From G963665495 sp963667575 (GTDB taxonomy: Bacteria > Desulfobacterota > Desulfovibrionia > Desulfovibrionales > Desulfovibrionaceae): DNA of 64,000 nt. Shown here one piece after another: positions 54,133-63,686 of this stretch. The stretch's first letter is position 1. Each line of letters starts with the position of its first letter. Both the position numbers and the translations under genes were made by a program. Below the pieces are notes generated by a model. It was not told where the DNA came from. It did not search any database and saw nothing but the letters and a program-made list of their open reading frames with translations. Location: NCBI GenBank assembly GCA_963667575.2, contig CAXXHY010000061.1, positions 1 through 64,000 of the forward strand, read 5' to 3'.

Positions 54133-56400
54133 TTAACGGTAATAAAGGTTGCGGCCGCCCATGGTCATGAGCGCCTGGTACAGGTTCTTGCGGACGTCTC
54201 GACGGTCCCAGATGCCGTGGATATGGCCACGGGAAAGGGCACTGTACGAGCGGTGGTAGTCCGGCGGGATATCCAGTCCTGTGGTTTCCTTGATGACGCC
54301 GGGACCCGCAAAGCCGATATTGGCCGAACGGATGGAGAACTGGTAGGGCGAGCAACCCAGGAAGCTGGCCACCGGTCCGGCGTAGGAATTGGTGTCGTAG
54401 AGTACGAGGTACAATCCGCCCGCTTCCAGATAGCGGCGGACCGCCATGGTGCAGCGGGGCATCTGGATGACGCCGTTGGTGCCTTCCTGGATGCGGATGC
54501 CGGCCGTACCGTGTACGTAGCACAGAAACGGAAAGTGTTTTTTCCTGGCGCGATCAGCGGCTCGCAGGAATTTTTCACCTTCCGCGGCTCCCACTGAGCC
54601 GCCGCGGAAACTGCCGATGAGCATGGCCACGATCATTTTGACATTGTCGATGCGTGCTTCAAAGGTCATGCAGGAAGACTTGAGATTGGTCTTCTTTTTG
54701 GCCTGCTCGAGTTTCTCGGTAAAACCGTCGAAGTTCAGCGGGTTCTTGGATTCCACATTGGAGCTGAATTCGCGGATGGAGTTCTGGTCAAAGACATTGT
54801 TGAGGTACCACTGGTATTCCATGCGGAAATGGTGGCCGCAATGGCTGCAGACCCCGGCGAAATCGCCGAAGAGGTCCCGTGACCACATGTCCGGGCATCC
54901 GTGGGTCTCGGAATTGGGGCAGGTGACCGCCCGGTCTTCCAGAGCGCGCGGGCTCACGTAACACCAGCCGCCGTTGTGGTCTCCGCACTGGTCCCATTCG
55001 GAAAGCTGGGTCAGTTGCTGTTCCTTTTCCTTGCCCAGGTCCTTGGGCTTGCAGATCTTGTCCAGGGTCCGCTTACAGGGATCCAGGATGCGGTCCCAGA
55101 CCATGTGGACTTCCGCTCCCAGTTCCTGTGCCGTGTCCACCACGCGTTTCTGGTGCTTGCGGAACAGGTCGTAGCGAAAATAGGAAAACAGCGACCAGCC
55201 CAGATCATGGGCGAACGAATAGATCTTTTTAGACGGCGTGCTGTTGTCCGTACGGGCCTGACGGCTCATGCGGGCGTATTTTTGATAACGCCGGTAAACC
55301 AGACGTTCGCGGGCAGCCTGGCTGAGATCCCAGCGGTTGTGGATCCGTTCGAGGTCCAGATGCGGGCTGACGGTGACCTTGCGCAGCTTGCGCAGGGCCA
55401 TGGCGCGGAAAAGCTGGATGCCCTTGACGTTGAGCACCACCTCGTCCGTGGCACGGATGATTTCCTGACGCAGTGTCTTGTAGAAATCATAATGCTCGGG
55501 TCTGGCTCCCAGAGGGGGTTCGGGCACGATACGGTCAATGTACCCCATGGACAGGTTGTCCTTGGAGGTGATCCGCAACTGCTTGGCGCATTTTTCGACC
55601 AGCCCCTCCGGTGTTTTCATGCCCTGACGTACGCGGCCTTCGATGGCAGCGGCGCCTTCGGGCGAAATGACCGAATAGTAGCCGTATTGCAGCATCAGGC
55701 GGTAGTCGGAAAGGCCGATGGCCTCGGCGCCGCCGGATCCGCCTTCTGAGCAGACCGAGATGATGGGCACGCTCAGACCGGCCATGGAGTACAGATTGCG
55801 CGCAATCTGCTGCGCGGCTCCGGGGTAGTCCTCGATGGGGTAGGATCCGGGCGTGAAAATATAGGTATGGATGGGGATATTCTCGGTTTCCGCAACCTTC
55901 ATGTAGTTCAGCGCGTTGGCGTTGCCCCAGGGCTTGACCGAACCACCGTTGCGGAATTCCTGGCCGTGGCCTTTTTCCTGTCCTACGACCATGACGGGCT
56001 GGTGCTGCACATGCTTGCCACGGCGGCGCGTAATATAGGCGCGGGCAATGACCATGGAGGGGTCAATGCTGTATTCGTCCTGTCCGCCGATTTCCGTATA
56101 GTTGTCGTAGACGTTTTCCAGAATATCCTTCAGGCAGATCCGCTGCGGATGACGCACGATGCGGACCATGTCCATGGGCGTCAGTGCGCGGTCCAGGTTG
56201 TTTTCCGAGAAATTGAACAAGTCTTCCAGCGTGCTGAGATGCTTGATCTTGTCCGGAACCGAGAGTTTGGGCTCCTTGCGCAGGAACTCTCTCAGGTTGG
56301 ACGCCAGCAACGCGGTGTGTTCGTTTTCCTTGTTGCCGAAAATGTCCTGCACGTAACGCAGGCGTTCGGTGAGGATTTCTATTCGCTTCTCTATATCCAT
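54133..56400 (-). CDS. Fused acetyl-CoA carboxylase carboxyltransferase (alpha then beta)
   Basis: 755 residues from the ATG at 56400 (MDIEKRIEILTERLR); an upstream ATG at 56430 adds ten residues. The N-terminal half is AccA-like: PMDMVRIVRHPQRICLKDIL, VMVVGQEKGHGQEFRNGGSV, ISVCSEGGSGGAEAIGLSDY and YSVISPEGAAAIE. The C-terminal half is AccD-like with a zinc site (GCPDM, then CSHCGHHFRM) and the crotonase core (FLCYVHGTAGIRIQEGTNG). The order alpha-beta in one chain differs from the separate subunits of most bacteria. It transfers carboxyl from biotin to acetyl-CoA, giving malonyl-CoA. Confidence 0.9.
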   Translation of the reverse strand: MDIEKRIEILTERLRYVQDIFGNKENEHTALLASNLREFLRKEPKLSVPDKIKHLSTLEDLFNFSENNLDRALTPMDMVRIVRHPQRICLKDILENVYDNYTEIGGQDEYSIDPSMVIARAYITRRRGKHVQHQPVMVVGQEKGHGQEFRNGGSVKPWGNANALNYMKVAETENIPIHTYIFTPGSYPIEDYPGAAQQIARNLYSMAGLSVPIISVCSEGGSGGAEAIGLSDYRLMLQYGYYSVISPEGAAAIEGRVRQGMKTPEGLVEKCAKQLRITSKDNLSMGYIDRIVPEPPLGARPEHYDFYKTLRQEIIRATDEVVLNVKGIQLFRAMALRKLRKVTVSPHLDLERIHNRWDLSQAARERLVYRRYQKYARMSRQARTDNSTPSKKIYSFAHDLGWSLFSYFRYDLFRKHQKRVVDTAQELGAEVHMVWDRILDPCKRTLDKICKPKDLGKEKEQQLTQLSEWDQCGDHNGGWCYVSPRALEDRAVTCPNSETHGCPDMWSRDLFGDFAGVCSHCGHHFRMEYQWYLNNVFDQNSIREFSSNVESKNPLNFDGFTEKLEQAKKKTNLKSSCMTFEARIDNVKMIVAMLIGSFRGGSVGAAEGEKFLRAADRARKKHFPFLCYVHGTAGIRIQEGTNGVIQMPRCTMAVRRYLEAGGLYLVLYDTNSYAGPVASFLGCSPYQFSIRSANIGFAGPGVIKETTGLDIPPDYHRSYSALSRGHIHGIWDRRDVRKNLYQALMTMGGRNLYYR

Positions 56401-56465
56401 GGTGTCCGTACTTCGGGCGTGCTCCGGCATTAACCGCGCACGCGAGTTAGTAAGTTAGGAGTCAA

Positions 56466-57884
56466 TCAGAATTCCAGGATGCGCGCAGTATTCGCATGGA
56501 GGAAGTTGAGATTGGAACGCAGGGAATTGCCGGAAGCGTCCTGTCCTTCCAGGACGACGCTGTCGAGAAATTCTCTTCCGCGCAGTTTGGCCTCGTTCAG
56601 GTCTTTTCCTCGGACTATGGCCAGAGCCAGATTGGGGTCGAATTCTGTAGGTATCTCGTAGGGTTCGTCGGTGGGGATTTGCGTATGCACTTTGAGCCAG
56701 GACTGCTCTTCCCATTTGAAGGTGTCGATGCGTCCAACCCAGGGGGCGAATTTGTTGTCCGTATCTTCTGCAATGATACGGTATTCGATGCCCACGCCGT
56801 CAAAGCTGACATTGGACTGGTCATATCCGAGAGGTTCGCCGAGTCCGATACGAATCTGTTCGGCGATGATATCCACGTCGTCGTTGCCGTTGATCTGGGA
56901 AATGGCGGCTGAAACGCCGTTTTCCACCTGAATACGCGTATTGACTTCCATCAGAAAGGGTTGCCCCACGGGGGTGACGATCCATTCCCAGGTGCCCACG
57001 TTGTCGTATTTAACATTCCGGGCCATGGCCAGGGAGTGTTCGATGATGTCGCCGAGAACCCCGTCGGCGTCGAAGTTGTAATTGAGTTCGTGGGGGGCGA
57101 AGCCGGGCGCGATTTCTATGCGCTTCTGGCGTCCGGGACTCTGAATGGAGCAGTTACGCGTACCGAAATGGACCGGGTTTGTCCCGGACCGGTCGGAAAC
57201 GACCTGTACTTCGAGGTGATTGAAGTTGTTGACGCGCTGTTCGATGAGCACGCCTTCATCATTGAACTGTCGCAGTGAATAGTTGCGTATGCGCCTGTAA
57301 ATGGAGCGGAACATGGCGGGGTCGTGCACTTCTTCGATCCCCATGCCTCCGCCGCCGGCCGATGCCTTGACCAGTACGAGCGGTTTGTCGATGCCTTGTT
57401 CCTTTTGAAAGGAGAACAGGCTTTGGGCTATTTCTTCGGCCTCTATTTCTTCGTAGATGGGTTTGTCCGAGCCGGGTACGGTCGGCACATTCAGGCTTCT
57501 GGCCAGGCGTTTGGTGTTGATCTTGTCGCCCAGGTCGCGAATAACGCGCCAGGACGGTCCGATGAAAATGAGTTTGCGCGTACGTTCGCTTGCTCTGCGT
57601 GCGAAACGGAAATCTTCGGCAAAAAAACCGTAGCCCGGATGTACGGCGTCTGCACCGGAGTCGTCGGCTACAGCCAGGATCTCGTTAGCATCCTGATAGG
57701 AGGAAATACGGTACAGGCTCTTTTCTCCTCCAAGTTCTTTTGCCAGGGCCACATGGCCGGAAAAGCTGTCGGCCTGGGTATACACGCAAACAAAGTCCTG
57801 GCCCAGCTTTTTGCAGGCCCGGACAATGCGCATGGCAATTTCTCCCCGGTTTGCCACGAGGATTTTATGCTTGGTTTTGCTCAC
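56466..57884 (-). CDS. accC: Biotin carboxylase subunit of acetyl-CoA carboxylase
   Basis: 472 residues: HKILVANRGEIAMRIVRACK, DAVHPGYGFFAEDFRFARRA, glycine-rich ATP loop VLVKASAGGGGMGIEEVHD, then LEVQVVSDRSGT, NCSIQSPGRQKRIEIAPGF and FLMEVNTRIQVENGVSAAIS (catalytic Glu and Arg region). It is somewhat diverged from canonical AccC (usually GERDCSxQRRxQK), matching the special type found beside fused alpha/beta transferases. No biotinyl domain. ATP-dependent carboxylation of biotin. It starts 10 bases after the PilZ gene. Confidence 0.92.
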   Translation of the reverse strand: MSKTKHKILVANRGEIAMRIVRACKKLGQDFVCVYTQADSFSGHVALAKELGGEKSLYRISSYQDANEILAVADDSGADAVHPGYGFFAEDFRFARRASERTRKLIFIGPSWRVIRDLGDKINTKRLARSLNVPTVPGSDKPIYEEIEAEEIAQSLFSFQKEQGIDKPLVLVKASAGGGGMGIEEVHDPAMFRSIYRRIRNYSLRQFNDEGVLIEQRVNNFNHLEVQVVSDRSGTNPVHFGTRNCSIQSPGRQKRIEIAPGFAPHELNYNFDADGVLGDIIEHSLAMARNVKYDNVGTWEWIVTPVGQPFLMEVNTRIQVENGVSAAISQINGNDDVDIIAEQIRIGLGEPLGYDQSNVSFDGVGIEYRIIAEDTDNKFAPWVGRIDTFKWEEQSWLKVHTQIPTDEPYEIPTEFDPNLALAIVRGKDLNEAKLRGREFLDSVVLEGQDASGNSLRSNLNFLHANTARILEF

Positions 57885-57894
57885 GGATGTATCC

Positions 57895-58281
57895 TTACGA
57901 TTGCTCTTTATCTCGCTTGGCCCGCTGCAAAGCGATCTGCCGCTTCTGTACTTCTAAGACGAGCTTGTCAAGTTTGGCTTCCTGGCGTGGATTCATTGAA
58001 TCGAATTGGCAGCCGACAAATTCGTCTTTCAGGCGGATGATCGTTGCCTTGAGTCCGGCGATGTAGAGCTTTTTGTTTAGAAACAGGTCACACTCGAACA
58101 GGTGGCCGACTTGTAACCTTTTTAGGTCACTGTCGACAAGACCCATTCCTAACGCGCTCAGGTCGCTTATTTTATAAAATTTATTGTTGGGGAGAATACG
58201 GGCCTCCAAACCTGGAACCGGCGTACGGTAGGCTTTACGCGGGTGCGCGTCACCCGGAAAAACGAAATCGAATTCATCCAT
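57895..58281 (-). CDS. PilZ-domain protein
   Basis: 128 residues from the ATG at 58281 (AGGA upstream); a GTG at 58311 is the alternative. RKAYRTPVPGLEARI is followed by YKISDLSALGMGLVDSDL, LFECDLFLNKKLYIAGLKAT and FVGCQFDSMNPRQE, the PilZ barrel, then a basic helix. The RxxxR-type motif (RKAYR) and the downstream S/D-x-S-x-x-G (DLSALGMG) fit c-di-GMP binding. It is placed directly after motAB and before accC, so a role in setting motor behaviour by c-di-GMP is plausible. Confidence 0.8.
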   Translation of the reverse strand: MDEFDFVFPGDAHPRKAYRTPVPGLEARILPNNKFYKISDLSALGMGLVDSDLKRLQVGHLFECDLFLNKKLYIAGLKATIIRLKDEFVGCQFDSMNPRQEAKLDKLVLEVQKRQIALQRAKRDKEQS

Positions 58282-58323
58282 GGTTGCTTGTCCTGGCTGT
58301 TCATTGACCACAAAGGGGATTTA

Positions 58324-59064
58324 TTAATTTTTTGAAATACGCTTATCAAGAACGAATTCGACCCGTCTGTTTTTGGCCCGGTTAGCCGGCGTGTCGTTGG
58401 GCACTATGGGATTGAGATCGGCGAGACCGGTGGCCGTAAGCCTGCTGGGTTCGATTCCCTGCTTCAGGTAGAAGCGCAGCACGTTTACGGCCCGTAGAGC
58501 GGAAACTTCCCAATTGTCCAGGAATCTGCTTCCCTCCGGAGGTGGCTGATCGTCGGTGTATCCCCGGATGTTGATGGTCTGGTCGTTTCGCTTGATAAAA
58601 ATGTTTTTCAAATTGAGCAGTACTTTTTCCCCCTCCGGTGAGATGTTGACCTGGCCCTTATCGAACAGCACCCAACTGGGAACCTTGAGCGTGATGGTTC
58701 CTTCGTCGAAGATTGCGCCAATAACCCCCTCCAGCCCTTTTCGATTCAAGAACGTACGGATTTCCGAATATATTTTCCGCTGTGAAAGTATCAGCTGCTT
58801 CTGCATCATGATGGACTCGACCAGCGAGCCGTCTTCCGCACCTACCTTGGACGCCAGATCCTTGTCCATCTTGTCCCCCAAGGCCTGGCGTACGGACGTG
58901 AATGAATCACTGAAACGTTTTACGTCGATTTGAGACATGGAAAACAACAGAATGAAAAAGACCAGCAGCAGCATGGAAATGTCTGCGAAGGTGGTTATCC
59001 ATTCGTTTTCCTCGTCGTCATCGTCATCAGGAAGCTCCAGAGGCTTGAATTCATCATCTGGCAC
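58324..59064 (-). CDS. motB: MotB-like flagellar motor stator protein with OmpA domain
   Basis: 246 residues from a GTG at 59064, chosen because AAGGAG lies 7 bases upstream and the start overlaps the motA stop. A short cytoplasmic part (PDDEFKPLELPDDDDD) leads to one membrane helix ITTFADISMLLLVFFILLFS containing the proton/sodium-binding Asp (FADISM). The OmpA/peptidoglycan-binding domain follows: INIRGYTDDQPPPEGSRFLD, NWEVSALRAVNVLRFYLKQG and NRRVEFVLDKRI. It anchors the stator to the cell wall. Confidence 0.93.
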   Translation of the reverse strand: MPDDEFKPLELPDDDDDEENEWITTFADISMLLLVFFILLFSMSQIDVKRFSDSFTSVRQALGDKMDKDLASKVGAEDGSLVESIMMQKQLILSQRKIYSEIRTFLNRKGLEGVIGAIFDEGTITLKVPSWVLFDKGQVNISPEGEKVLLNLKNIFIKRNDQTINIRGYTDDQPPPEGSRFLDNWEVSALRAVNVLRFYLKQGIEPSRLTATGLADLNPIVPNDTPANRAKNRRVEFVLDKRISKN

Positions 59065-59809
59065 TTTTTCTCTCCTTGGGCGGAATGAAAGATGACAATT
59101 TTTCGTAAACAAGCCGCGGGTTGTTGTTTTCCAGGATGCACTTGGCGCCCTCGAAAATGATGCTGAGATGCAGTTCCTCCTGCAGCGTACGGGCTTTCAG
59201 CTTTCCCGACATGGGCAGGAAGATCAGATTGGAGATCAAAGCGCCGTAAAAAGTGGTCAGAATGGCCACGGCCATGGCCGGACCGATGGATCCCGGATCG
59301 TCCAGATTGGAAAGCATCTGCACCAGCCCGATGAGTGTTCCTATCATACCGAATGCCGGAGCAAAAGCTCCCAGGCGTTTGAATACTGCAATGGTGATGT
59401 TGTGCCTGCGCCGCATGGTGGATATTTCTATCATCACGGTATCCCGGATCAGGGAAGGTTCGGCATTGTCCGCAATGAGCTGGCAGGCTTTTTTGAGGAT
59501 GGCGTTTTCCGTCTGAATATTTTCAAGGGCAATCAACCCTTCGCGACGGCTGATTTCCGCAATGCGCACCATGGTGTTGACGACTTCCTGCGGTCTGACC
59601 CGTCTGGTGCCGAAAACCTGCATGCCGCCGGCAAAGGCGTGCAGCACTTCTTCCAAGGGAAAAGTGACGCAGATGGCGGCGAACGTGCCGCCGAAAACAA
59701 TCATCATTCCAGGAAGATTGATAAATATAGAAATGGAGCCGCCCAGAAAGATGGCGCCCAGTACGAGGGAAAAGCCGACAATGATCCCGAATAGAGTTGC
59801 AATATCCAT
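59054..59809 (-). CDS. motA: MotA-like flagellar motor stator protein
   Basis: 251 residues with four membrane helices: IVGFSLVLGAIFLGGSISIF, PGMMIVFGGTFAAICVTFPL, then FAPAFGMIGTLIGLVQMLSN and VAILTTFYGALISNLIFLPM. The cytoplasmic loop contains RRHNITIAVFKRLGAFAP-type residues and EISRREGLIALEN. It forms the ion-conducting stator with MotB. First gene of a minus-strand cluster motA-motB-PilZ-accC-accAD-biotin carrier with spacings of a few to 65 bases. Confidence 0.94.
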   Translation of the reverse strand: MDIATLFGIIVGFSLVLGAIFLGGSISIFINLPGMMIVFGGTFAAICVTFPLEEVLHAFAGGMQVFGTRRVRPQEVVNTMVRIAEISRREGLIALENIQTENAILKKACQLIADNAEPSLIRDTVMIEISTMRRRHNITIAVFKRLGAFAPAFGMIGTLIGLVQMLSNLDDPGSIGPAMAVAILTTFYGALISNLIFLPMSGKLKARTLQEELHLSIIFEGAKCILENNNPRLVYEKLSSFIPPKERKSAR

Positions 59810-59945
59810 GGGTCCAGCCTATGTTCTCCCAGTGTTTAGTGGCGCTTTAACGGGGTGTTGCAGTTTTTTTTGAAGCGGCTGCAACGTGCTTCGCAATAAA
59901 TTTAGAACAAATGGCTTCATCATACTAATTCAACTATCTAGTATT

Positions 59946-60770
59946 ATGCAAAATGTCAAAAATGTCCAGCAGGCTGTGGATTTTATCCGGTCAAAAACTC
60001 TTCAGGATTTTCAGCCGCGTGTCGGAATTGTCTATGGAACGGGATACGGCGGCCTTGAAACGCAGCTGGAAAATGCAGTGCAGGTTCCCTATACTGAAAT
60101 TCCAGGTTTTCCCAAAGCAACGGTTTACGGTCATGAAGGGACCTTGTACGGCGGAATGCTGGGCGAAACACCCGTCTGGCTGCTTTCGGGGCGTTCACAT
60201 CTTTATGAAGGATATACACCGGCCGAGGTTTGCATGGGGGTAAAGACTCTTGCAGGCCTTGGAATCAGTCATTTGATTCTGACCAATGCATCAGGTGCGC
60301 TCAATCCGCATTTCGAGGTGGGCTCGGTGATGTGCATTACGGATCAGATCAATCTGACAGGCAGCAGTCCGTTGACGGGGCTGTCCCGCGAAACCGGTGA
60401 AGATTGCTTCATTAATATGAGTGAAGCCTATTCGCCTGAACTGCAGGATCTGGCACGTACACTTGCAATGGCATTGCAGATGTCTCTGGAGCGGGGCGTT
60501 TATGCGGGTGTCCGCGGACCGCAGTACGAGACGCCGGCGGAAACCCGTATGTTGCGGATTCTGGGGGCGGATGCCGTGGGCATGTCCACTGTGCTCGAAA
60601 CCATTGCCGCCAGACAGGCCGGTCTGGAGGTTTTGGGACTTTCCTGCCTGGCGAACAAAAATCTGCCGGACTGCATGGAACCGATCGCCCACGAAGAGGT
60701 GGTGGAAACGGTCAACGCAGCAGCCTGGCAGTTGAATCAACTCATTGCCGAGCTCGTTCAGGTGTTGTAG
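59946..60770 (+). CDS. Purine-nucleoside phosphorylase (PNP-I family)
   Basis: 274 residues from the ATG at 59946 (QNVKNVQQAVDFIRSKT). PNP motifs: VGIVYGTGYGGLE, GHEGTLYGGMLG, LLSGRSHLYEGYTPAEV, LILTNASGALNPHFEVGS, GPQYETPAETRMLRILGAD, AVGMSTVLETIAARQAGLEV and a final His-Glu-Glu-Val. Cleaves purine nucleosides with phosphate to base and ribose 1-phosphate in salvage. Some usual residues differ (GRSH in place of GRFH; STVLE in place of STVPE), which may affect specificity. Monocistronic, divergent from motA. Confidence 0.9.
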   Translation: MQNVKNVQQAVDFIRSKTLQDFQPRVGIVYGTGYGGLETQLENAVQVPYTEIPGFPKATVYGHEGTLYGGMLGETPVWLLSGRSHLYEGYTPAEVCMGVKTLAGLGISHLILTNASGALNPHFEVGSVMCITDQINLTGSSPLTGLSRETGEDCFINMSEAYSPELQDLARTLAMALQMSLERGVYAGVRGPQYETPAETRMLRILGADAVGMSTVLETIAARQAGLEVLGLSCLANKNLPDCMEPIAHEEVVETVNAAAWQLNQLIAELVQVL

Positions 60771-60775
60771 GCGGA

Positions 60776-61255
60776 TTATTCGGGGAATATTTTTGTGCCG
60801 CCTTTTTGCAGAAAGGCAATAGCGGTCAATAATTTCTCTTTTGCTACAGGTTGTTTTTTCTTCTCGACACCAGCTTTCAATTGTTTGATTAGTTGATTCA
60901 GCAATGTCTTTTGAACGATGTCATTTTTATCGGGAATTCTGCTTTACTGTGCTTTTTTTTCATTCTCCAAAGCTGAAATTCTGGCGGCCATTTTGTCTAT
61001 TTGTTGTGTCAGTGATTCATTATTTTGTTTCAAAGAAGATAATTGCTGTATTTTTTCCTGCATAGATCTTATGTTCTGATTCAATGCGTAGAATGTTATA
61101 AGCAATATTATAATGCATAATATAGAGATAAATAATGAATATTTTCCTAGAGAATAGTTGTCGCTGGAGGATTGCATGTTATTCCCTGAAAAATTCGAAC
61201 TAGAATGATTTTGCTTGTCAACTTTTTGTGAGAAATCGCCATTGCTTAATTTCAT
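60776..61255 (-). pseudogene. Coiled-coil membrane protein gene split by an in-frame TAA
   Basis: From the ATG at 61255 the frame gives 103 residues: a Ser/Asn-rich start, one membrane segment (YSLFISILCIIILLITFYAL), then a coiled coil (LTQQIDKMAARISALENEKK) ending in a TAA at 60944-60946. The same frame then continues open to 60776: SRIPDKNDIVQKTLLNQLIK, then QPVAKEKLLTAIAFLQKGG and TKIFPE. The second part is clearly coding-like, has no start codon of its own, and fits a 159-residue protein interrupted by a nonsense codon. Low GC compared with neighbours suggests foreign origin. Confidence 0.6.
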
Positions 61256-61635
61256 TTGCTGTCCTTTATAATATATTGGAATTAGATTTGTTATTGTGTA
61301 TTAATATGTATTTACAATTTGAGTTGTTTTGACATGGAATTATTGATAGGTGATACCATCTTATTTTGATCTGTTCTTTTGCAGTGGAGGATTGGTATTT
61401 TCTTCTGATTTTTAATGTTACTGCAATAAACATCCTAAAAAAAATATTGTTTTTAATTGAAAGTGATGAGTTATTGAAAAAAAACAATTAGTAAAGTATA
61501 ATAGAAAATCCATTCCATTGATATTGTTATTTTTGTCCCCATTGTCAGGAAGTTAAGAAGATCGGAACCAAAAAAAATATCTGGTCGAGGCATTGAAAGC
61601 ATTCAGAAAACACAGCCCTGGCGGCGAGTTTGGCT
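61256..61635. other. AT-rich intergenic region
   Basis: About 380 bases of very low GC between the split membrane-protein gene and the FapA-like gene. The minus-strand frame 61266-61487 is low-complexity and not convincing. No RNA gene recognised. Confidence 0.45.
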
Positions 61636-63654
61636 ATGCTGATACATAGATCAACGGTACAGGCGACTGATGAGCAGGTTGCGCGGGTCAAGGCAGCCAA
61701 GCTCATGGAAACCGATCCCGACAATATTATTGTCACGCCCAGCGAGCCGGGAAGTTTTCTGGTAGAGATGCGCAATGCCGATGCCGAAGTTGAGATAGTT
61801 GTTTCCGAAGACAAACTCGAAGCCATAGTTGCAGTTGGTTTGCCCGCCACTGGTTCTGGTCAGCGAATGACCTATGAACGCTTCATCAACCGGATATCCG
61901 CAGCCGGTGTACGAATTTCCCCCATTCCAGAAGCAGCCAAAAAAGTCATCTCCACCCTTGCTGGTGGTATGGAACTGGAAAATCTGGTCATCGCCCGTGG
62001 CAGAAAGCCGGTACCTGCAGAGGATGCACGAGTCGAAGCCCTTGGTGATTGGCATCTCCCCGCACTGCCTGGTGACGCTGTTGGCAAGATCATTCCGAGC
62101 AAGCGTGCTGTCGAGGGCCGACTGGTGACGGGGGAACGCCAGCTCGAAGGTGCGGCGGAAGGCAAAGGAATCAGGTTTCCCGAAGGCTCCGGCTGCTATA
62201 TCGACAAAACCGCATTGCTCGTCAGGGCGGAATATTACGGCATAGTTTCCTTGCTCAATCAGGAAATGCACTGTTCGAATCTTATCTCCATTTCCAAGGA
62301 TGCCATGGAAGTTCGGGCCACTATTTTTGCCAAGGACTTCAAAGGAAGCCCCCTCACTGCAGAGCGGATGCAGGGCGCATTCGAATCCTACGAAATAGAT
62401 GGCAAGGTTGATCGCTTCAACATGGCCACGGCTGTGGAAGAGGCCGAACAAAAGGGCAGTTTCGTCAAGGATGTGATTGTCTGCAGAGGTGTTTTGCCTG
62501 TCCACGGCGAGGACGGTTGGTTCGAGATGATATTCAAGGAGAATAGTCCTTCCTTTGGCGTGGAAAAAGAAGATGGCCGTATGGATTACAGGGCAAGAGG
62601 AATGGTCCGCGCCATTCATTCCGGTGATATCATAGGCAAGTTGCATCCTCCCAAGGGCGGGGTTCCCGGCAAGGATGTTTTTGGCAAGGTAATTCCGGCA
62701 CGGGAAGGCTATTTGCTTAAACTGGACCTGGGGGAGGGCGTTCGGCACGATGAGAGCAAAGACGAATTTTATGCCGAACAGGATGGCATGGTGCTTTTTC
62801 AAAAAAATTTTCTTGCCATTTCCGAGACGTATTGTGTGGAAAAAGACGTGGACATCAGCACGGGCAACTTGGTACTGGAAAAAGGATCTGTGCATGTTAA
62901 GGGTTCCGTTTTGGCCGGTTTTTCGATAACTTCCCCTGGAAATATTCTGGTTAACGATGTCGTAGAGAGTGCAGTTCTGGAAGCCGGGGGCGATATCGAG
63001 ATCAAAGGCGGTATTTTGATGGACAAAGGCGGAAAAATATCGTCAAAAGGCGGTGTTTCCGCACTGTTCGCCAAAAATGCGGTTATCGAATCCCATGGTG
63101 ATGTCAATATCGCCCATGAAATAAACAATTGTATTGTTTTTGCTTCCAGAAAGGTCATCGTAACCCGAGGCAGAGGAAAAATCATAGGCAGCACCATACG
63201 ATGCGGCAAAGGGCTGGAGGCCAACGAACTTGGTTCCAGTCTGGGAGTGGAAACCAATATTTTTTTGGGTATCGAACGGAAATCGTTTGAAAAGGAAATG
63301 GCCAAGAAAAAGGAACTGCAGGCTGTTTTGCATAAAATTTATGGCGTTTTGGGAACCGGACACCCCAAAGCCATTTGGGCAAACGCACCGCCGGATAAGC
63401 GGACAGCCATTGCAAGCTTATTGAAAACACGACTTCAGGCAGAGCAAGGACTCAAGGAATTGGAAAAGCGATTCGAAGCTGAGCGCGTGCGCATGAGAAA
63501 AGCTTACAATGCACGCATCAAGGTCTATAAGACAATTTTTCCCGGAACCATATTCAATTGTTTCGGTGCCAGTTTCCGTGTTGCAGAACCGGTTTCCTAC
63601 AGTCAGGTTTATTATGATCCCATTGTCGATAAAATTGTAATATCCTCTCTTTAG
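61636..63654 (+). CDS. DUF342/FapA-like polymerisation-type protein
   Basis: 672 residues from the ATG at 61636; a TTG at 61630 is possible. An N-terminal region (QATDEQVARVKAAKLMETD) is followed by a FapA-type N-domain (FIFKENSP-like EMIFKENSPSFGVEKEDGRM), then a right-handed beta-helix: KLHPPKGGVPGKDVFGKVIP, VHVKGSVLAGFSITSPGNIL, DIEIKGGILMDKGGKISSKG, NIAHEINNCIVFASRKVIVT. It closes with a coiled coil (ELEKRFEAERVRMRKAYNAR) and a terminal strand. FapA-type proteins are linked to flagellar number and assembly in Vibrio; the role here is inferred. Confidence 0.85.
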   Translation: MLIHRSTVQATDEQVARVKAAKLMETDPDNIIVTPSEPGSFLVEMRNADAEVEIVVSEDKLEAIVAVGLPATGSGQRMTYERFINRISAAGVRISPIPEAAKKVISTLAGGMELENLVIARGRKPVPAEDARVEALGDWHLPALPGDAVGKIIPSKRAVEGRLVTGERQLEGAAEGKGIRFPEGSGCYIDKTALLVRAEYYGIVSLLNQEMHCSNLISISKDAMEVRATIFAKDFKGSPLTAERMQGAFESYEIDGKVDRFNMATAVEEAEQKGSFVKDVIVCRGVLPVHGEDGWFEMIFKENSPSFGVEKEDGRMDYRARGMVRAIHSGDIIGKLHPPKGGVPGKDVFGKVIPAREGYLLKLDLGEGVRHDESKDEFYAEQDGMVLFQKNFLAISETYCVEKDVDISTGNLVLEKGSVHVKGSVLAGFSITSPGNILVNDVVESAVLEAGGDIEIKGGILMDKGGKISSKGGVSALFAKNAVIESHGDVNIAHEINNCIVFASRKVIVTRGRGKIIGSTIRCGKGLEANELGSSLGVETNIFLGIERKSFEKEMAKKKELQAVLHKIYGVLGTGHPKAIWANAPPDKRTAIASLLKTRLQAEQGLKELEKRFEAERVRMRKAYNARIKVYKTIFPGTIFNCFGASFRVAEPVSYSQVYYDPIVDKIVISSL

Positions 63655-63686
63655 CGCTAAAATTACCCCTTAATAGGACTGGATGC

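Noticed and set aside
61266..61487. Minus-strand frame of 73 residues
   Set aside because: Low-complexity Asn/Ile/Lys-rich product of an AT-rich region; chance frame likely.
61651..62895. Minus-strand frame of 414 residues
   Set aside because: Antisense to the FapA-like gene; no motifs.
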